A stretch of DNA of 64,000 nt from Halorubrum sodomense (GCF_900111935.1 NZ_FOYN01000002.1:434001-498000); one strand, 5' to 3'; shown: positions 37,225 through 46,934, counted from the stretch's first letter. Notes: generated by a model from the sequence alone, not told the origin. Numbers and translations are program-made.

Positions 37225-38382
37225 ATGACGCTCGTCTCCGGCACCCACGACGCGCACGGCGCGGTGTACCGCGACCGCGGCGGTCGCGAGGTGGTCGACC
37301 ACTACGGGAAGCCCGTCCGCGTCGGGAAGGCGGTCCGCAAGGTCGCCGGCGTGATCGAGATGGGATACGGCGTCCTCGCCGTCAGGGGGGACGACCGCGT
37401 CGAGTTCGTCGACAACGCCGTCTCCAACCGCGTCCCGGCCGAGGACGGGGAAGGGACGTACGCCCTCCTGCTCGACCCGCAGGGCGGGATCGAGACGGAC
37501 ATGTACGTGTACAACGCCGACGAGCGACTGCTCGTCTTCCTCCCGCCGGAACGGGTCGAGTCGGTCGCCGCCGACTGGGCGGAGAACGTGTTCATCCAGG
37601 ACGTCGAGATCGACGACGTCTCCGACGAGTTCGGCGTGTTCGGCGTCCACGGCCCCAAGTCGACCGAGAAGGTCGCCTCGGTCCTCGGCGGGCCGGGCGC
37701 GCCGGAGGGGCCGCTCTCGTTCGTCCGCGGGTCGATGGTCGACGCCGGCGTCACCGTGATCGCGACGGACGCGCCGCTGGGCGAGGAAGGGTACGAGATC
37801 GTCTGCGCCGCCGCCGACGCGAGCGACGTGTTCGACACGCTGATCAACCGCGGGCTCAACGCCACGCCGTTCGGCTACCGGACGTGGGACGCGCTCGCGA
37901 CCGAGGCCGGCACGCCGCTCTTCGAGTACGAACTGGCGGGGACGGTCCCGAACGTCCTCGGCCTCCGGAACGCCCTCGACTTCGAGAAGGGGTGCTACGT
38001 CGGTCAGGAGGTCGTCTCGCGCGTGGAGAACCAGGGCCGACCGAGCCGGCGGCTCGCCGGCCTCGAACTCGACGCCCTCGCCGAGGCGGTGGCCGGCATC
38101 GACGCGGACGCGAACCCGAAGGGGATCGACGACGCGCTTCCGGCGTCCGGGGCGGCCGTCTTCGACGGCGACGAGGCGATCGGCGAGATCACTCGGACCG
38201 CGGTCGGCCCCGCGACCGACGTGCCGATCGCACTGGCGCTCGTCGCGTTCGACGCCGACCTCGGTCGGGTCACCGTGCGCGTCGACGGCGACGAGGTCGG
38301 CGCGACCGCCGTCGACCTCCCGTTCGTCGAGGGGAGCGCCGACTCCGCGCGGCTGCCGACGTATCCCGAGCCTCGGGCCTGA
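37225..38382 (+). CDS. ygfZ: YgfZ/GcvT-like folate-binding protein
   Basis: 385 residues. Tetrahydrofolate-binding fold shared with the glycine-cleavage T protein. The YgfZ signature KGCYVGQE is present (residues near 262) and supports a role in Fe-S cluster repair or assembly rather than glycine cleavage. The acidic C-terminal domain runs from about 280. Often annotated as aminomethyltransferase in haloarchaea. No gcvH or gcvP genes are near, which agrees with YgfZ. The ATG at 37225 is chosen over an upstream codon at 37198. Confidence 0.88.
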   Translation: MTLVSGTHDAHGAVYRDRGGREVVDHYGKPVRVGKAVRKVAGVIEMGYGVLAVRGDDRVEFVDNAVSNRVPAEDGEGTYALLLDPQGGIETDMYVYNADERLLVFLPPERVESVAADWAENVFIQDVEIDDVSDEFGVFGVHGPKSTEKVASVLGGPGAPEGPLSFVRGSMVDAGVTVIATDAPLGEEGYEIVCAAADASDVFDTLINRGLNATPFGYRTWDALATEAGTPLFEYELAGTVPNVLGLRNALDFEKGCYVGQEVVSRVENQGRPSRRLAGLELDALAEAVAGIDADANPKGIDDALPASGAAVFDGDEAIGEITRTAVGPATDVPIALALVAFDADLGRVTVRVDGDEVGATAVDLPFVEGSADSARLPTYPEPRA

Positions 38383-38418
38383 GACGGGCGGAAACCGGCG
38401 GACCCGTCCGAGAGCCCC

Positions 38419-39594
38419 TCACACCACGAAGTCGACCGCGGAGTAGACGCCGAACCCGAGCGTGAACGCGCCGACGAGCGACCCGATCCACGCGAGCACC
38501 GTGTACCCCATCTTCCTGCGGCTCACGCCGGCGTCGCCCGCGGCGTAGCCCGCGCCGACGATCGCGGAGACGATAATCTCGTTGAACGAGACGGGGATCC
38601 CGAAGGCGACGGCGGTCTGCGCGATCGCGAAGGAGGGAATGAGCGCCGAGATCGACCGCCGCGGGCCCATCGAGGCGTAGTCCTGCGAGATCGCCTTGAT
38701 CATCCGCGGCGCGCCCGTCCACGACCCGGCCAACAGCCCGATCCCCCCGCCGACGAGCAGCGCCCACAGCGGGACCCCGACCTCGCTGAAGATCGGGACG
38801 AGGGGACCGATCGCGAGGCCCACCTGCGACCCCCCGGCGGAGAACGCGACGAGGCCGCCCATCGCCAGCAGGAACCGGCGCTGGGCGCCCTCGCGGTCCC
38901 GGCCGAGGTCCGCGTACACCGCGACGGTGACGAGCGCGGCGACCGCGAGACTCACCGCGGCCGGGCCCGCCGCGCCGATACCGAGCCCCGATCCGAGCGC
39001 GGTCGCGACCGAGGCCTGTTCTCCCGCGGGACCGAGCAGCGCGAACCCGACGTTCGCGAGGATCGCGCCGACGAGCCCGGCGAGCGCGGCGGTGAGCGGT
39101 CGTTGCGGAATCGCCTCGCCGGTAAGTCCGCGCGCGACGACGTACGCCACGCCCCCGCCGACGAACGGCGTGAGCACCCACAGCGTCATGATCTCGGCGT
39201 ACTTCGGCCACGCCGGATCGCCGCCCATCGCGAGGCCGACGCCGACGACCGCGCCGGTGACGGTGAACGCCGTCGCGATCGGGTACCCGGCGAAGACGCC
39301 GACGGCGACCAGCGCGGCGGCCGTGACGAGCGCGACGATGGCCGCCGCGGCCGTGAGCGTCACCCCGCCGATCAGTTCGGTGCCGACCGCCTCCGTCACG
39401 TTCGCGCCCTGGAGTATCGCGCCGAGCAGTCCGAGGACGCCGACGATCAGGCCGGCGCGCATCACGGAGATCGCGTTCGCGCCGACAGCGGGGGCGAACG
39501 GGGTCGACCCCGACGATCCGGCGCCGATAGACCACGCCATGAAGAGGCTCGCGGCGGCGGCGACGAGCAGGGTCGCCGCGGTGGCGACGACCAT
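38419..39594 (-). CDS. pit: PiT-family inorganic phosphate transporter
   Basis: 391 residues, about ten membrane segments. It carries inverted-repeat PiT motifs: GANAISVMRAGLIVGVLGLLG in outline near the N-terminus and SWTGAPRMIKAISQDYA plus SFNEIIVSAIVGAGYA later. It probably moves phosphate with a cation across the cytoplasmic membrane. The ATG at 39594 overlaps the stop of a 42-aa membrane protein gene (TGATG), so translation is coupled. No phoU is adjacent. Low GC variation from neighbours. Confidence 0.93.
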   Translation of the reverse strand: MVVATAATLLVAAAASLFMAWSIGAGSSGSTPFAPAVGANAISVMRAGLIVGVLGLLGAILQGANVTEAVGTELIGGVTLTAAAAIVALVTAAALVAVGVFAGYPIATAFTVTGAVVGVGLAMGGDPAWPKYAEIMTLWVLTPFVGGGVAYVVARGLTGEAIPQRPLTAALAGLVGAILANVGFALLGPAGEQASVATALGSGLGIGAAGPAAVSLAVAALVTVAVYADLGRDREGAQRRFLLAMGGLVAFSAGGSQVGLAIGPLVPIFSEVGVPLWALLVGGGIGLLAGSWTGAPRMIKAISQDYASMGPRRSISALIPSFAIAQTAVAFGIPVSFNEIIVSAIVGAGYAAGDAGVSRRKMGYTVLAWIGSLVGAFTLGFGVYSAVDFVV

Positions 39595-39722
39595 CAGCTC
39601 CGCCCGTCGTTGTACCCCTCGTTCAGCCCCGTCACCGTCCGTCGGACGAGGAGGAACCCGAAGAAGAACAGCCCGAGAAGACCCACCAACAGGAGCACGA
39701 ACAGCGGTTGGACCGGGAGCAT
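39594..39722 (-). CDS. 42-aa single-pass membrane protein coupled to the PiT permease
   Basis: A short coding region, ATG at 39722 and TGA at 39594-39596, encoding 42 residues. One hydrophobic segment (about 4-26, PLFVLLLVGLLGLFFFGFLL) is followed by a polar tail RRTVTGLNEGYNDGRS. The stop overlaps the permease ATG as TGATG, and the start is preceded by a good TATA box at leaderless spacing. I infer an accessory or assembly peptide of the transporter. It would be missed by a length cutoff. Confidence 0.75.
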   Translation of the reverse strand: MLPVQPLFVLLLVGLLGLFFFGFLLVRRTVTGLNEGYNDGRS

Positions 39723-39746
39723 ACGCTCGAATCCGTCGGCACGCGG

Positions 39747-39758
39747 TTATAAGTTTCG
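39747..39758 (-). promoter_or_regulatory. Promoter (BRE and TATA) of the small protein-PiT operon
   Basis: On the minus strand the sequence is CGAAACTTATAA, a BRE-like CGAAA followed by a TATA box, centred about 30 nt before the ATG at 39722. This predicts a leaderless transcript. Confidence 0.65.
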
Positions 39759-39759
39759 A

Positions 39760-40179
39760 GGCGGGCGGACGCGCAATCCCCGGAGTCCCGCGGCGCTCGC
39801 TCGACTCGTTCGGTGACTAAAACGCTCCTTTGTCTCTCAGCCACGTATATGTTGTCAGCCGCGTTACGTACTGGTGCGACCCCCCGCTTCGGCCCTCACC
39901 CGATCGAACCCGCCGACCGACGCGCCGGCGGTCGGACTCGCGCCCGCTCCCTCCCCTGCCCGACTCCCCTCCGACCGATCGGCGCGACCGACCGCCGGCG
40001 ACCGAACCCGCGCCGATCCGGGTCCGTCACCGCGCACACGATCGTCGGTCGCCCCGGCCGGACGCGGGGCGTCGCGTCCGGTTCCCGCTGACGCGGACGC
40101 CGACGCGCTCCGCCCGCTTCTCGTCGTGCCTCCCTCATCCGCTGTTCCCCCGTCCGCCGCTCTCTCGTCCGTCGCTCCG
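39760..40179. other. Gap without a recognisable gene
   Basis: About 420 nt between the PiT operon promoter and the phosphodiesterase stop. I see AT-richer patches (CTAAAACGC, ACGTATATGTT near 39844-39854) but no credible coding frame, tRNA or repeat. Open frames across it have arginine- and proline-rich translations typical of non-coding GC-rich DNA. Confidence 0.5.
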
Positions 40180-40713
40180 TTACTCGGCGTCGTCGCCCTC
40201 GATCCGGAACGTCTCGAAGGTCTCGCCCTCCGTCGTTACCAGTTTCCCGTCCACCCCGGTCTCGCCATCGCCTTCGACCGGGATCAGTTCCGCGTGGGCC
40301 GCGCGATTGCCTCGCGGCTGCGCGTGGCTGCCCGGGTTCAGTATCGGCAGGCCGCCCGAGTCGTCGAACCGCGGGCGATGGCTGTGGCCGCAGATCACGG
40401 CGTCGGCGTCGCGGCCGCGACCGAGCATGACGAGCCCGGTGTCGCCGCTGCGGTGGCGGTGCGTGACCGCGAACCGAACCCCGGCGTACTCGACGGTCCG
40501 CACCTCGGGGACCCGGTCGCGGATCGCCGCGTCGTCGTTGTTGCCGTAGACGGCCCGGAACTCGGCGGCGGCCGACCGGAAGGCGTTCAAGACGGGCTCG
40601 CGGTAGAAGTCGCCGGCGTGGACCACGAGGTCGGCCTCCCGGACCGCCTCCGCGGTCCGTCCCTGAAGCTTCGACTCCTCGCGTGCGTGCGTGTCGGAGA
40701 CGACGACGAGCAT
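40180..40713 (-). CDS. YfcE/MJ0936-type metallophosphoesterase
   Basis: 177 residues. The two-metal phosphoesterase motifs are visible: SDTHA (residues 6-10), VVHAGDF, YGNND, and ICGHSHRPRF. The HRHRSGD part of the fourth motif replaces the common HG-type pattern. Small YfcE-type enzymes hydrolyse phosphodiesters such as cyclic nucleotides or bis-p-nitrophenyl phosphate in vitro. Repeat copy C lies directly upstream of the start, within about 30 nt, so the repeat may affect its promoter. Confidence 0.92.
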   Translation of the reverse strand: MLVVVSDTHAREESKLQGRTAEAVREADLVVHAGDFYREPVLNAFRSAAAEFRAVYGNNDDAAIRDRVPEVRTVEYAGVRFAVTHRHRSGDTGLVMLGRGRDADAVICGHSHRPRFDDSGGLPILNPGSHAQPRGNRAAHAELIPVEGDGETGVDGKLVTTEGETFETFRIEGDDAE

Positions 40714-40743
40714 ACCGACCCTCCGCGCCGACGTGTTTTAAAA

Positions 40744-41048
40744 GCGTGCCTGCTACGGCGGCGTCGCCGGCGGCTCTGCCGCCGGCTGCCAGAGGCGCGT
40801 AGTGCCTCCCTGCGTGCCGACGAGCGCCCGGAGGGCGCGAGTCGCACGCGCGAGGGAGCGGTGAGCGCTCGGAGAGCGCGAACCGCGAGGCTGGGGAGGC
40901 GTGAGGCGCCGTTGCGGTGCCGTGTGGGGCGGGTCAGAGGGGCAGCCGCCCTCGCGGCTGGGGCTTTGGAAGTGTCCACCGTCGATCTGCTCTCACTCAG
41001 TTATAAACGAGCGGCTGAGGCTTTGGAAGCGTTCTCCGCCGATCCGCT
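40744..41048 (-). repeat. Structured intergenic repeat, copy C (inverted)
   Basis: Reverse-complement orientation relative to A and B. The leader module CCAAAGCC occurs twice, as in copy B. The P0 element is collapsed to a short hairpin (AGCCGC-GAGG-GCGGCT). The core CTCACGCCTCCCCAGCCTCG is the complement of 40886-40905. The distal hairpin has GCGCCC and GGGCGC arms with TCC loop. An extra hairpin, GCCGGCGGC and GCCGCCGGC, is inserted before the distal end. It lies between rfcS and the phosphodiesterase gene. The end motif GCGCCACCGC is not clear here. Confidence 0.7.
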
Positions 41049-41090
41049 ACTAACTGTTTACAAAAGAACGAGCCGAGAGCCGGGACCAGC

Positions 41091-42074
41091 TTATTCGTCT
41101 AACGAAAGCGCCGCGAGCAGCGACTCCAGTTGGACCTGCTCGTTGGCGCCCTCGGCGATCCGGTAGTCGGCCTCACCGATGCGCTCCATGAGCCGTACCG
41201 CCTCGCGCTCGCTCAGGTCGAACTCCCAGACGGAGCGGTGGAGCTGGTCGATCACGTCGCCGCCGGCCATCCCCGTCTCCGTGAGCAGCGTGTCGAGGGT
41301 CGACCGCGCCCGCGCGAAGTCGCCGTTCAGCGCGTCGGTCACCATCGACTCGATCTCCTCCGGCCGAGCCGTCGCCGTGATCGCGTACACCGCCTCCTCG
41401 TCGACGACGTCGCCGGTCGTCGCCGCCGCCTGAAGCGAGTTGATCGCGCGGCGCATGTCGCCGTCGGCCGCGTAGACGAGGGCGTCGACGCCCGCGTCGG
41501 TCACCTCGATCTCCTCGGCGGCCGCGATCTCGCGGACCATCCCGCCGACCGCCTCGTCCGAGAGCGGCGAGAACCGGAAGACGGCGCAGCGCGACTGGAT
41601 CGGGTCGATGATCTTCGACGAGTAGTTGCACGAGAGGATGAAGCGGGTGTTGTCGGAGAACTGCTCCATCGTGCGGCGGAGCGCTGCCTGTGCATCATCC
41701 GTGAGGCTGTCGGACTCGTCGAGAAACACGATCCGGAAGTCGCCGCCGAACGAGGAGCGCGCGAACCCCTTGATCCGGTCGCGGACGATGTCGATCCCGC
41801 GCTGGTCGGAGGCGTTCAGCTCTAAGAAGTTACCGCGCCAGTTGTCCTCGCCGTAGATCTCGCGGGCGATGGCGGTGGCCGCGGTCGTCTTCCCGACGCC
41901 CGCGGGCCCCGAGAACAGGAGGTGCGGCACGTCGTCCTGCGCGATGTAGCTCTGGAGCCGCTCGACGATCTCCTCTTGGCCGTGGATGTCGTCGAGCGTC
42001 TGCGGCCGGTACTTCTCGATCCAGATCTCCCGGCCGGTCGCGGTCGCAGCCGTCTGCTCGTCGGCCTCGCTCAT
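41091..42074 (-). CDS. rfcS: Replication factor C small subunit
   Basis: 327 residues, the normal intein-free length. Clamp-loader AAA+ ATPase that places PCNA on primed DNA. Walker A is [10 protein letters not shown], Walker B is VFLDESDSL, and the SRC sensor motif lies in [15 protein letters not shown]. The C-terminal collar domain ends in LDE. Many haloarchaeal rfc genes carry inteins; none is seen here because the Walker A and SRC regions are continuous. The large subunit is not in the window. Confidence 0.96.
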   Translation of the reverse strand: MSEADEQTAATATGREIWIEKYRPQTLDDIHGQEEIVERLQSYIAQDDVPHLLFSGPAGVGKTTAATAIAREIYGEDNWRGNFLELNASDQRGIDIVRDRIKGFARSSFGGDFRIVFLDESDSLTDDAQAALRRTMEQFSDNTRFILSCNYSSKIIDPIQSRCAVFRFSPLSDEAVGGMVREIAAAEEIEVTDAGVDALVYAADGDMRRAINSLQAAATTGDVVDEEAVYAITATARPEEIESMVTDALNGDFARARSTLDTLLTETGMAGGDVIDQLHRSVWEFDLSEREAVRLMERIGEADYRIAEGANEQVQLESLLAALSLDE

Positions 42075-42166
42075 TGCCCGATCGGAGGGTCGGCGGGGTG
42101 ATAAACGAACCGAGACTCGGCCGGTCCGGCGGGGGCCTCCTCCGGCGCGGCGCGGGACCGGTTCGC

Positions 42167-43114
42167 CTACGCGAACTCGTCGATGAGTTCGGGCACCACG
42201 TCGAAGAGGTCACCGACGATCCCGTAGTCGGCGATGTCGAAGATCGGCGCGTTCGGGTCGGTGTTGATCGCGATTATCGTGTCCGAGCCCTTCATCCCGG
42301 CGACGTGTTGAACCGCGCCGGAGATGCCGACCGCGATGTACACGTCCGGCGTGACGACCTTCCCCGACTGGCCCACCTGCCGGTTCTTCGGCAGCCAGCC
42401 GTTGTCGACGATCGGCCGCGAGGCGGACAGCGTCGCGCCGAGCGCGTCCGCGAGCTCCTCGACGAGCTCGAGGTTCTCCTCCTCCTCGATGCCGCGGCCG
42501 ACCGAGACGAGCACGTCGGCGTCCGCGATATCGACGTCGCCGCCGCCGACCTCCTCGAAGCCCGTGACGCGGGCGCCCGACTCGGGGAGGTCGACCTCGG
42601 CCGTCTCGACGGTCGCGTCCCCGACTCCCTCCGCGGGCGGCCACTCGCCGCCGCGGACCGTGAGGACGAACCGGTCGCCGGCGACGTCGACGGTCGTCTC
42701 GACCTTCGAGCCGTACATCTCGCGGGTGACGGTGAGCCCGTCGTCGTAGTCGAACCCGACCGCGTCGGTGACGATCGGGACGCCGAGCGCCTCCGCGAGG
42801 GCGGGCGCGTAGTCGAGCCCGTTGACGGAGTTCGGCAGCACCACCGCGCCGGCGTCGACCCGGTCCGCGAGCGTCGAAACGGCCGCCTGGTAGGCGTTGT
42901 GGTCGAACTCCTCGCCGTCGTCGACGGCGTGGATCGCGTCGACGCCCTCGCGGTTGAGCTCCTCCGCGAACCCGTCGACGTCGCCGCCGACGACGGCCAC
43001 GTGGAGGTCGCCGCCGCGCGCGTCGGCGAGCTCCCGGCCGGCCGCGATCGCCTCGTACGTGACATCTCGGAGGTCTCCGCGGCGGTGTTCGGCGGCGACG
43101 AGCACGTCGGCCAT
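42167..43114 (-). CDS. etfA: Electron transfer flavoprotein alpha subunit
   Basis: 315 residues. FAD-binding subunit of ETF, which passes electrons from acyl-CoA and other dehydrogenases to the membrane quinone pool. The C-terminal FAD domain shows [20 protein letters not shown], then [17 protein letters not shown] and [17 protein letters not shown]. The ATG at 43114 overlaps the etfB stop as TGATG; a GTG one codon earlier is less likely. Co-transcribed with etfB. The ETF:quinone oxidoreductase (FixC) is not here. Confidence 0.96.
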   Translation of the reverse strand: MADVLVAAEHRRGDLRDVTYEAIAAGRELADARGGDLHVAVVGGDVDGFAEELNREGVDAIHAVDDGEEFDHNAYQAAVSTLADRVDAGAVVLPNSVNGLDYAPALAEALGVPIVTDAVGFDYDDGLTVTREMYGSKVETTVDVAGDRFVLTVRGGEWPPAEGVGDATVETAEVDLPESGARVTGFEEVGGGDVDIADADVLVSVGRGIEEEENLELVEELADALGATLSASRPIVDNGWLPKNRQVGQSGKVVTPDVYIAVGISGAVQHVAGMKGSDTIIAINTDPNAPIFDIADYGIVGDLFDVVPELIDEFA

Positions 43115-43902
43115 CACGCGCCCACCCCCTTGTCGCGGAGGACCTCGGCAAGGCGCCCCGCAGACTCGCCGGCGTCGCCCTCGATGATCTCCGCGTCCGA
43201 CTCGCTCTCCGGCTCGTACATCTCGGTGATCGTCAGCGCGCTCTCGACGTCCGCGGCGGTCAGGCCGAGGTCGTCGAGGTCCTTCGCGGCGATCTCCTTG
43301 CGCTGCGCCTGTCGGATCCCGCGGAGGCTCGCGTACCGGGGCTCGTTGAGCCCGGTCTGGACCGTCAGCACGGCCGGGAGGTCGACGTCGGTCAGCTCCT
43401 CGACGCCGCCCTCCAGCTCGCGGTGGACGTGCGCGATCCCTTCGTCCGCGTCGACGTCGAGGCGGTTGACGACCGCGGCGTGCTCGAAGCCGATCCGCTC
43501 CGCGAGCGCGACGCCCGTCGCGCCGAAGCCGGTGTCGGCGGCCTGGACGCCGCCGAGGACGAGGTCCGGCTCCTCCTCGTCGACGACCGCCTCGAACAGG
43601 TCGACCTTCGAGGCGACGTCCGCGAACGACCCCTCCAGCGCCTCGTCCCAGACGCGGACGGCGCGGTCGGCGCCCTTCGCGAGCGCCATCCGGATCGTCT
43701 CGTCTGCGCGCTCCGGGCCGACGGTGACGGTCACGACCTCGTCAGCGATCCCGGCCTCGGCCAGTTGGACGGCGGCCTCGACGGCGTAGTCGTCCCACTC
43801 GTTGAGGTCGTACTCGAGGTCGGAATCGACGATTTCGGTCCCCTCGATCGCGAAGTCGTCGTCCGCCTCCGCGACCTCCTTGACGGTCACCAGAACCTTC
43901 AT
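43114..43902 (-). CDS. etfB: Electron transfer flavoprotein beta subunit
   Basis: 262 residues. Partner of etfA, binding AMP or a second FAD in the beta subunit. The N-terminus KVLVTVKEVAEADDDF, the VGPERADETIRMALAKGADR motif and GVQAADTGFGATG are typical. The ATG at 43902 is the family start. The stop overlaps etfA, giving coupled 1:1 synthesis. Confidence 0.96.
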   Translation of the reverse strand: MKVLVTVKEVAEADDDFAIEGTEIVDSDLEYDLNEWDDYAVEAAVQLAEAGIADEVVTVTVGPERADETIRMALAKGADRAVRVWDEALEGSFADVASKVDLFEAVVDEEEPDLVLGGVQAADTGFGATGVALAERIGFEHAAVVNRLDVDADEGIAHVHRELEGGVEELTDVDLPAVLTVQTGLNEPRYASLRGIRQAQRKEIAAKDLDDLGLTAADVESALTITEMYEPESESDAEIIEGDAGESAGRLAEVLRDKGVGA

Positions 43903-44054
43903 GATCGATACTCGGGCGGTCGCCCTGTAATGGTTTTCGGAACTGGAGGCGGCGGGCGAACGGTTTCCGCCCCCGCCGGCCGACGATCGGGCCCGAAACC
44001 GATGGGTCGGCGTCCGCTTCGGATCTCGTCGCGCTCGACGGAGGGGACGGCCGG

Positions 44055-45350
44055 TCAGTCGCCGCGGCCGTCTCCGCCGTCGCGGTCGTCTCCGTCGTCG
44101 CCGCCCTCGTCGGGCAGCGAGATGAGGTTCTCGCGGCCGAGCCGGAGCTTCTCGACGCGGTCCTCGTCGGCCATCGCGGAGAGCAGCTGGGACACCTTCG
44201 CGTCCGACCAACCGGTCTCCGAGACGATGTCGGCCTGTCGCATCCGACCGCCGTTCTCGTCGAGGAGCCGCTCGACGCGCTCCTCGTCCGAGAGCAGCGA
44301 GAGGTCCGGCTCGTCGTCGCCGTCGCCGGGTCCGTCGGTCCCGTCGTCGCCGTCGTCGCTTCCCGGACCGCGGGCCGCGTCGGGGTCCTCCGTCGGGCCC
44401 CGCTCGGCGTCGCCCGTCGCCGCGTCGTCGCCGTTCGCGATCGGATCGCCGACGCCGTCCTCCCCGTCGTTGATCCGGCGGTACCCGACGACGCTCACGG
44501 CGACGAGGGACGCGGCGAGGACGATCACGGCCATCAGCATACCCCACGGGGGGCCCGCTCCGGCGGGGCCGTACACTATCCGCACGGGTTCGCCCCCTTC
44601 GAACGTCTGGGGGCCTTCGATGATCACGTCGCCGTCAGAGAGCTGCGTCACGGCGGTGCTCGGCGTTCCGGTGACGGTGTACCCCTCCGGCGTCGTCACC
44701 TCCAGCGTCTGGGCCGCTTCGAGGCTGCGCAGCCACGTCTCGTTGCCGGGCGTCGTCAACGCGTCGCCGAGGACGAGGCTCTCGCCGTCGCGCTCGAGGA
44801 ACGCCGTCCAGGTGAACGTCAGCCGCAGTTCGCCGACCGCGGCCGCCTCCTCCGTGGCGACGTCGAACTCGGCGGGGTTCTCGTACACCTCGAACTCCCG
44901 CGAGACGTCCCGGATGGCCATCTGCCGGCCGACGTTACGGCCCGCCTGGCGGCGGAACCCCTCGAACAGCTCCGCGCTCGGACCGATCTCGCCGGCGCGG
45001 AAGCGCTCGCCGGCGGTCTCGAACGCGGCCGTCTCGTTTTCGTCCGCCAGCGAGTACCGCACCGCGACGGTCCAGTCGGCGCTGCGGTCGGGGTTCAGTT
45101 CGATCCGGATCCGCGTGGTCGACGGCGACGTGATGGCGTCGTCGGTCTGTCGTCGAACCGGTTCCGAGGGTGCTTCGATCGACTCGGGACCGACCGAGGC
45201 GTCGCCGCCGACCGAGGCGGTCGGCGGGATGTCGTCAGCGCCGGAGGGGGAGGGGGTCGTGCCCGCGCCGCCGACCGCGCCGCCGGCGCTCGCGACCAGT
45301 GCGAGCGCGAGGAGCGCGACCAAGAGCGCGCGAAGAGCGGGGTTCCGCAT
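44055..45350 (-). CDS. Membrane-anchored winged-HTH regulator with an extracytoplasmic domain
   Basis: 431 residues. A signal peptide or signal anchor covers 1-27. An outside beta-rich domain (about 75-262) precedes a membrane segment at about 270-290. A disordered acidic linker (300-350) leads to a cytosolic winged HTH (about 355-412) containing RQADIVSETGWSDAKVSQLL. The arrangement suits a one-component membrane sensor, as in haloarchaeal DUF7345/DUF7343 proteins. The ATG at 45350 is chosen because it begins the signal peptide. It is divergent from the gene at 45530 and may regulate it. Confidence 0.85.
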   Translation of the reverse strand: MRNPALRALLVALLALALVASAGGAVGGAGTTPSPSGADDIPPTASVGGDASVGPESIEAPSEPVRRQTDDAITSPSTTRIRIELNPDRSADWTVAVRYSLADENETAAFETAGERFRAGEIGPSAELFEGFRRQAGRNVGRQMAIRDVSREFEVYENPAEFDVATEEAAAVGELRLTFTWTAFLERDGESLVLGDALTTPGNETWLRSLEAAQTLEVTTPEGYTVTGTPSTAVTQLSDGDVIIEGPQTFEGGEPVRIVYGPAGAGPPWGMLMAVIVLAASLVAVSVVGYRRINDGEDGVGDPIANGDDAATGDAERGPTEDPDAARGPGSDDGDDGTDGPGDGDDEPDLSLLSDEERVERLLDENGGRMRQADIVSETGWSDAKVSQLLSAMADEDRVEKLRLGRENLISLPDEGGDDGDDRDGGDGRGD

Positions 45351-45529
45351 ACGTCTCGGGTCACTCGCGCGCCGGGCAAAACGCTTTCCATCCGATACTT
45401 TTTGACGGGTCTCCAGCCGAATTTCTCGGCCGAACGGACCGGACGCGGTCGCGGACGCCGATCCGAATCGATTCCGTCGGTCGGCCGCAGTGGGTGGACT
45501 TTTTGTATCGCGGGCCAAACCCTCGGACG

Positions 45530-46852
45530 ATGAGAGCCCTCCAGATCGCCGCGGTCACCGTCTTGCTGCTCGTGGCCCCGGTCGCCGGCGTCACCGCGCC
45601 CGGCGCCGTCTCACCGTCCGTCGACTCCCCGGCCGCCGATTCGACGCGGTCCGCCGGCTCGGCTCTCGGTACCGATCTACGGTCGCCGGTCGTCCCGTCG
45701 TCGCCGGTCGCCGGACAGACGATGCCCCAGATCGACCGAGCGAACCTCACGCTTCGGACGCTGTCGACGCCGCCGGGCGCGGAGACGCGAGTCAGTATGT
45801 ACGCCCGCGGCCCAGATCTCGGGTCGTCGCTCGGGTTCGCGACCGCCGACGCCGACGCCGCCGTCGAGACCGCCGCGGTCGTCAGCCGGATCGAGCGCAC
45901 CGAGACGAACGTGGAGCGGCAACAGCAGATCCTCGCGGAGATAAACCGCGTCGAGCGCGCGGAGGTGGCGCTCAACAGCCGTCAGGCGAACGCCTTCAGC
46001 GCGCACGCCGCCGGCGAGATCACCGACCGCGAACTGGTCGACAGGCTCGTCCGCGTGGCCGCGACCGCCCGCGAGTACGACGAGCGGCTCGACGAGATCG
46101 ACGCGCTCGCCGAGGCGACCGACGACTTCAGTTCGCCCGCTCGGCTCGACGAGCTTCAGGTGGCCCTCCAGGTGTACTCGGGGCCGGTCCGCGACCACGC
46201 CCTCGCGATCGCCCGCGGGCAGTCCCCCCCGAACGACCTGTACGTCGCGTCGAGCCAACGAGCCGTCGTGCTCGCGACGATCGTCGACGGTCACTACGTC
46301 CGCGAGGTGTTCCGGACGGACCGCTGGGACCGCGGCGGCGGCCCCATTTCGAACAGCGAGGCGATCGAGATCACCGAGGCGGCCTACCCCGAGACGGCCG
46401 CGCTCCGCGAACCCGACGCCTTCGGCGCGGGCGCAGTTCACCGAATCACGATTCCGCACGAGATCGGCACGCTCCGCACCTTCGTCAGCGGCGGAACCGA
46501 GCAGGTGTTCGTCGAACACCAGCGGATCGACCTGTCCGCGTTCCCCGACAGCGAACCGGTGTCGGAGACCGGCGACGGGTTCAACGTCACCGTCGAGCGG
46601 ACGTATCCCGGCGGTCCGGTGACCGTCACGGTCCGCGACGAGGAGACGGGCGAGCCCGTCTCCGACGTCATCGTCACCAAGTCGGTCGGGGACGGCGATA
46701 GCAGAACCATCGGGACGACCAACGACGCGGGCGTCGTCCGGACGCTCTCGCCGGCCGAGACGTACCGCATCACGGTCGTCGACGAGCCCCGCGTCCTCGT
46801 CGTCGGTGACATCGAACCCCTCCCGACGCCGAGGCCGGTCGGCGGCGGGTGA
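45530..46852 (+). CDS. Secreted/cell-surface haloarchaeal protein (DUF7096-like)
   Basis: 440 residues. A signal peptide (1-22, RALQIAAVTVLLLVAPVAGV) is followed by a Ser/Pro-rich linker, then a helical coiled region (about 105-225 with repeated Arg/Glu heptads such as ERQQQILAEINRVERAEV) and a C-terminal beta domain (about 345-430) of carboxypeptidase-regulatory type with DEETGEPVSDVIV. No transmembrane anchor at the C-terminus is seen. The ATG at 45530 sits about 180 nt from the divergent HTH gene. The role is unknown, probably cell-surface. Confidence 0.8.
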   Translation: MRALQIAAVTVLLLVAPVAGVTAPGAVSPSVDSPAADSTRSAGSALGTDLRSPVVPSSPVAGQTMPQIDRANLTLRTLSTPPGAETRVSMYARGPDLGSSLGFATADADAAVETAAVVSRIERTETNVERQQQILAEINRVERAEVALNSRQANAFSAHAAGEITDRELVDRLVRVAATAREYDERLDEIDALAEATDDFSSPARLDELQVALQVYSGPVRDHALAIARGQSPPNDLYVASSQRAVVLATIVDGHYVREVFRTDRWDRGGGPISNSEAIEITEAAYPETAALREPDAFGAGAVHRITIPHEIGTLRTFVSGGTEQVFVEHQRIDLSAFPDSEPVSETGDGFNVTVERTYPGGPVTVTVRDEETGEPVSDVIVTKSVGDGDSRTIGTTNDAGVVRTLSPAETYRITVVDEPRVLVVGDIEPLPTPRPVGGG

Positions 46853-46934
46853 CCGCCCGCCTCGGGTCGTCGCCGTCCGAGCCGTCGGTCCTCGGTCTGG
46901 ATCCGTCCTCGGGTCGTCGACTGCGGGGTCGACC

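Noticed and set aside
39874-41166. Plus-strand 430-codon frame across the phosphodiesterase and repeat copy C
   Set aside because: Antisense to the phosphodiesterase and runs through the repeat; no homology in character.
41091-42074. Intein in rfcS
   Set aside because: The protein is continuous at 327 residues through Walker A and SRC, so no intein is present.
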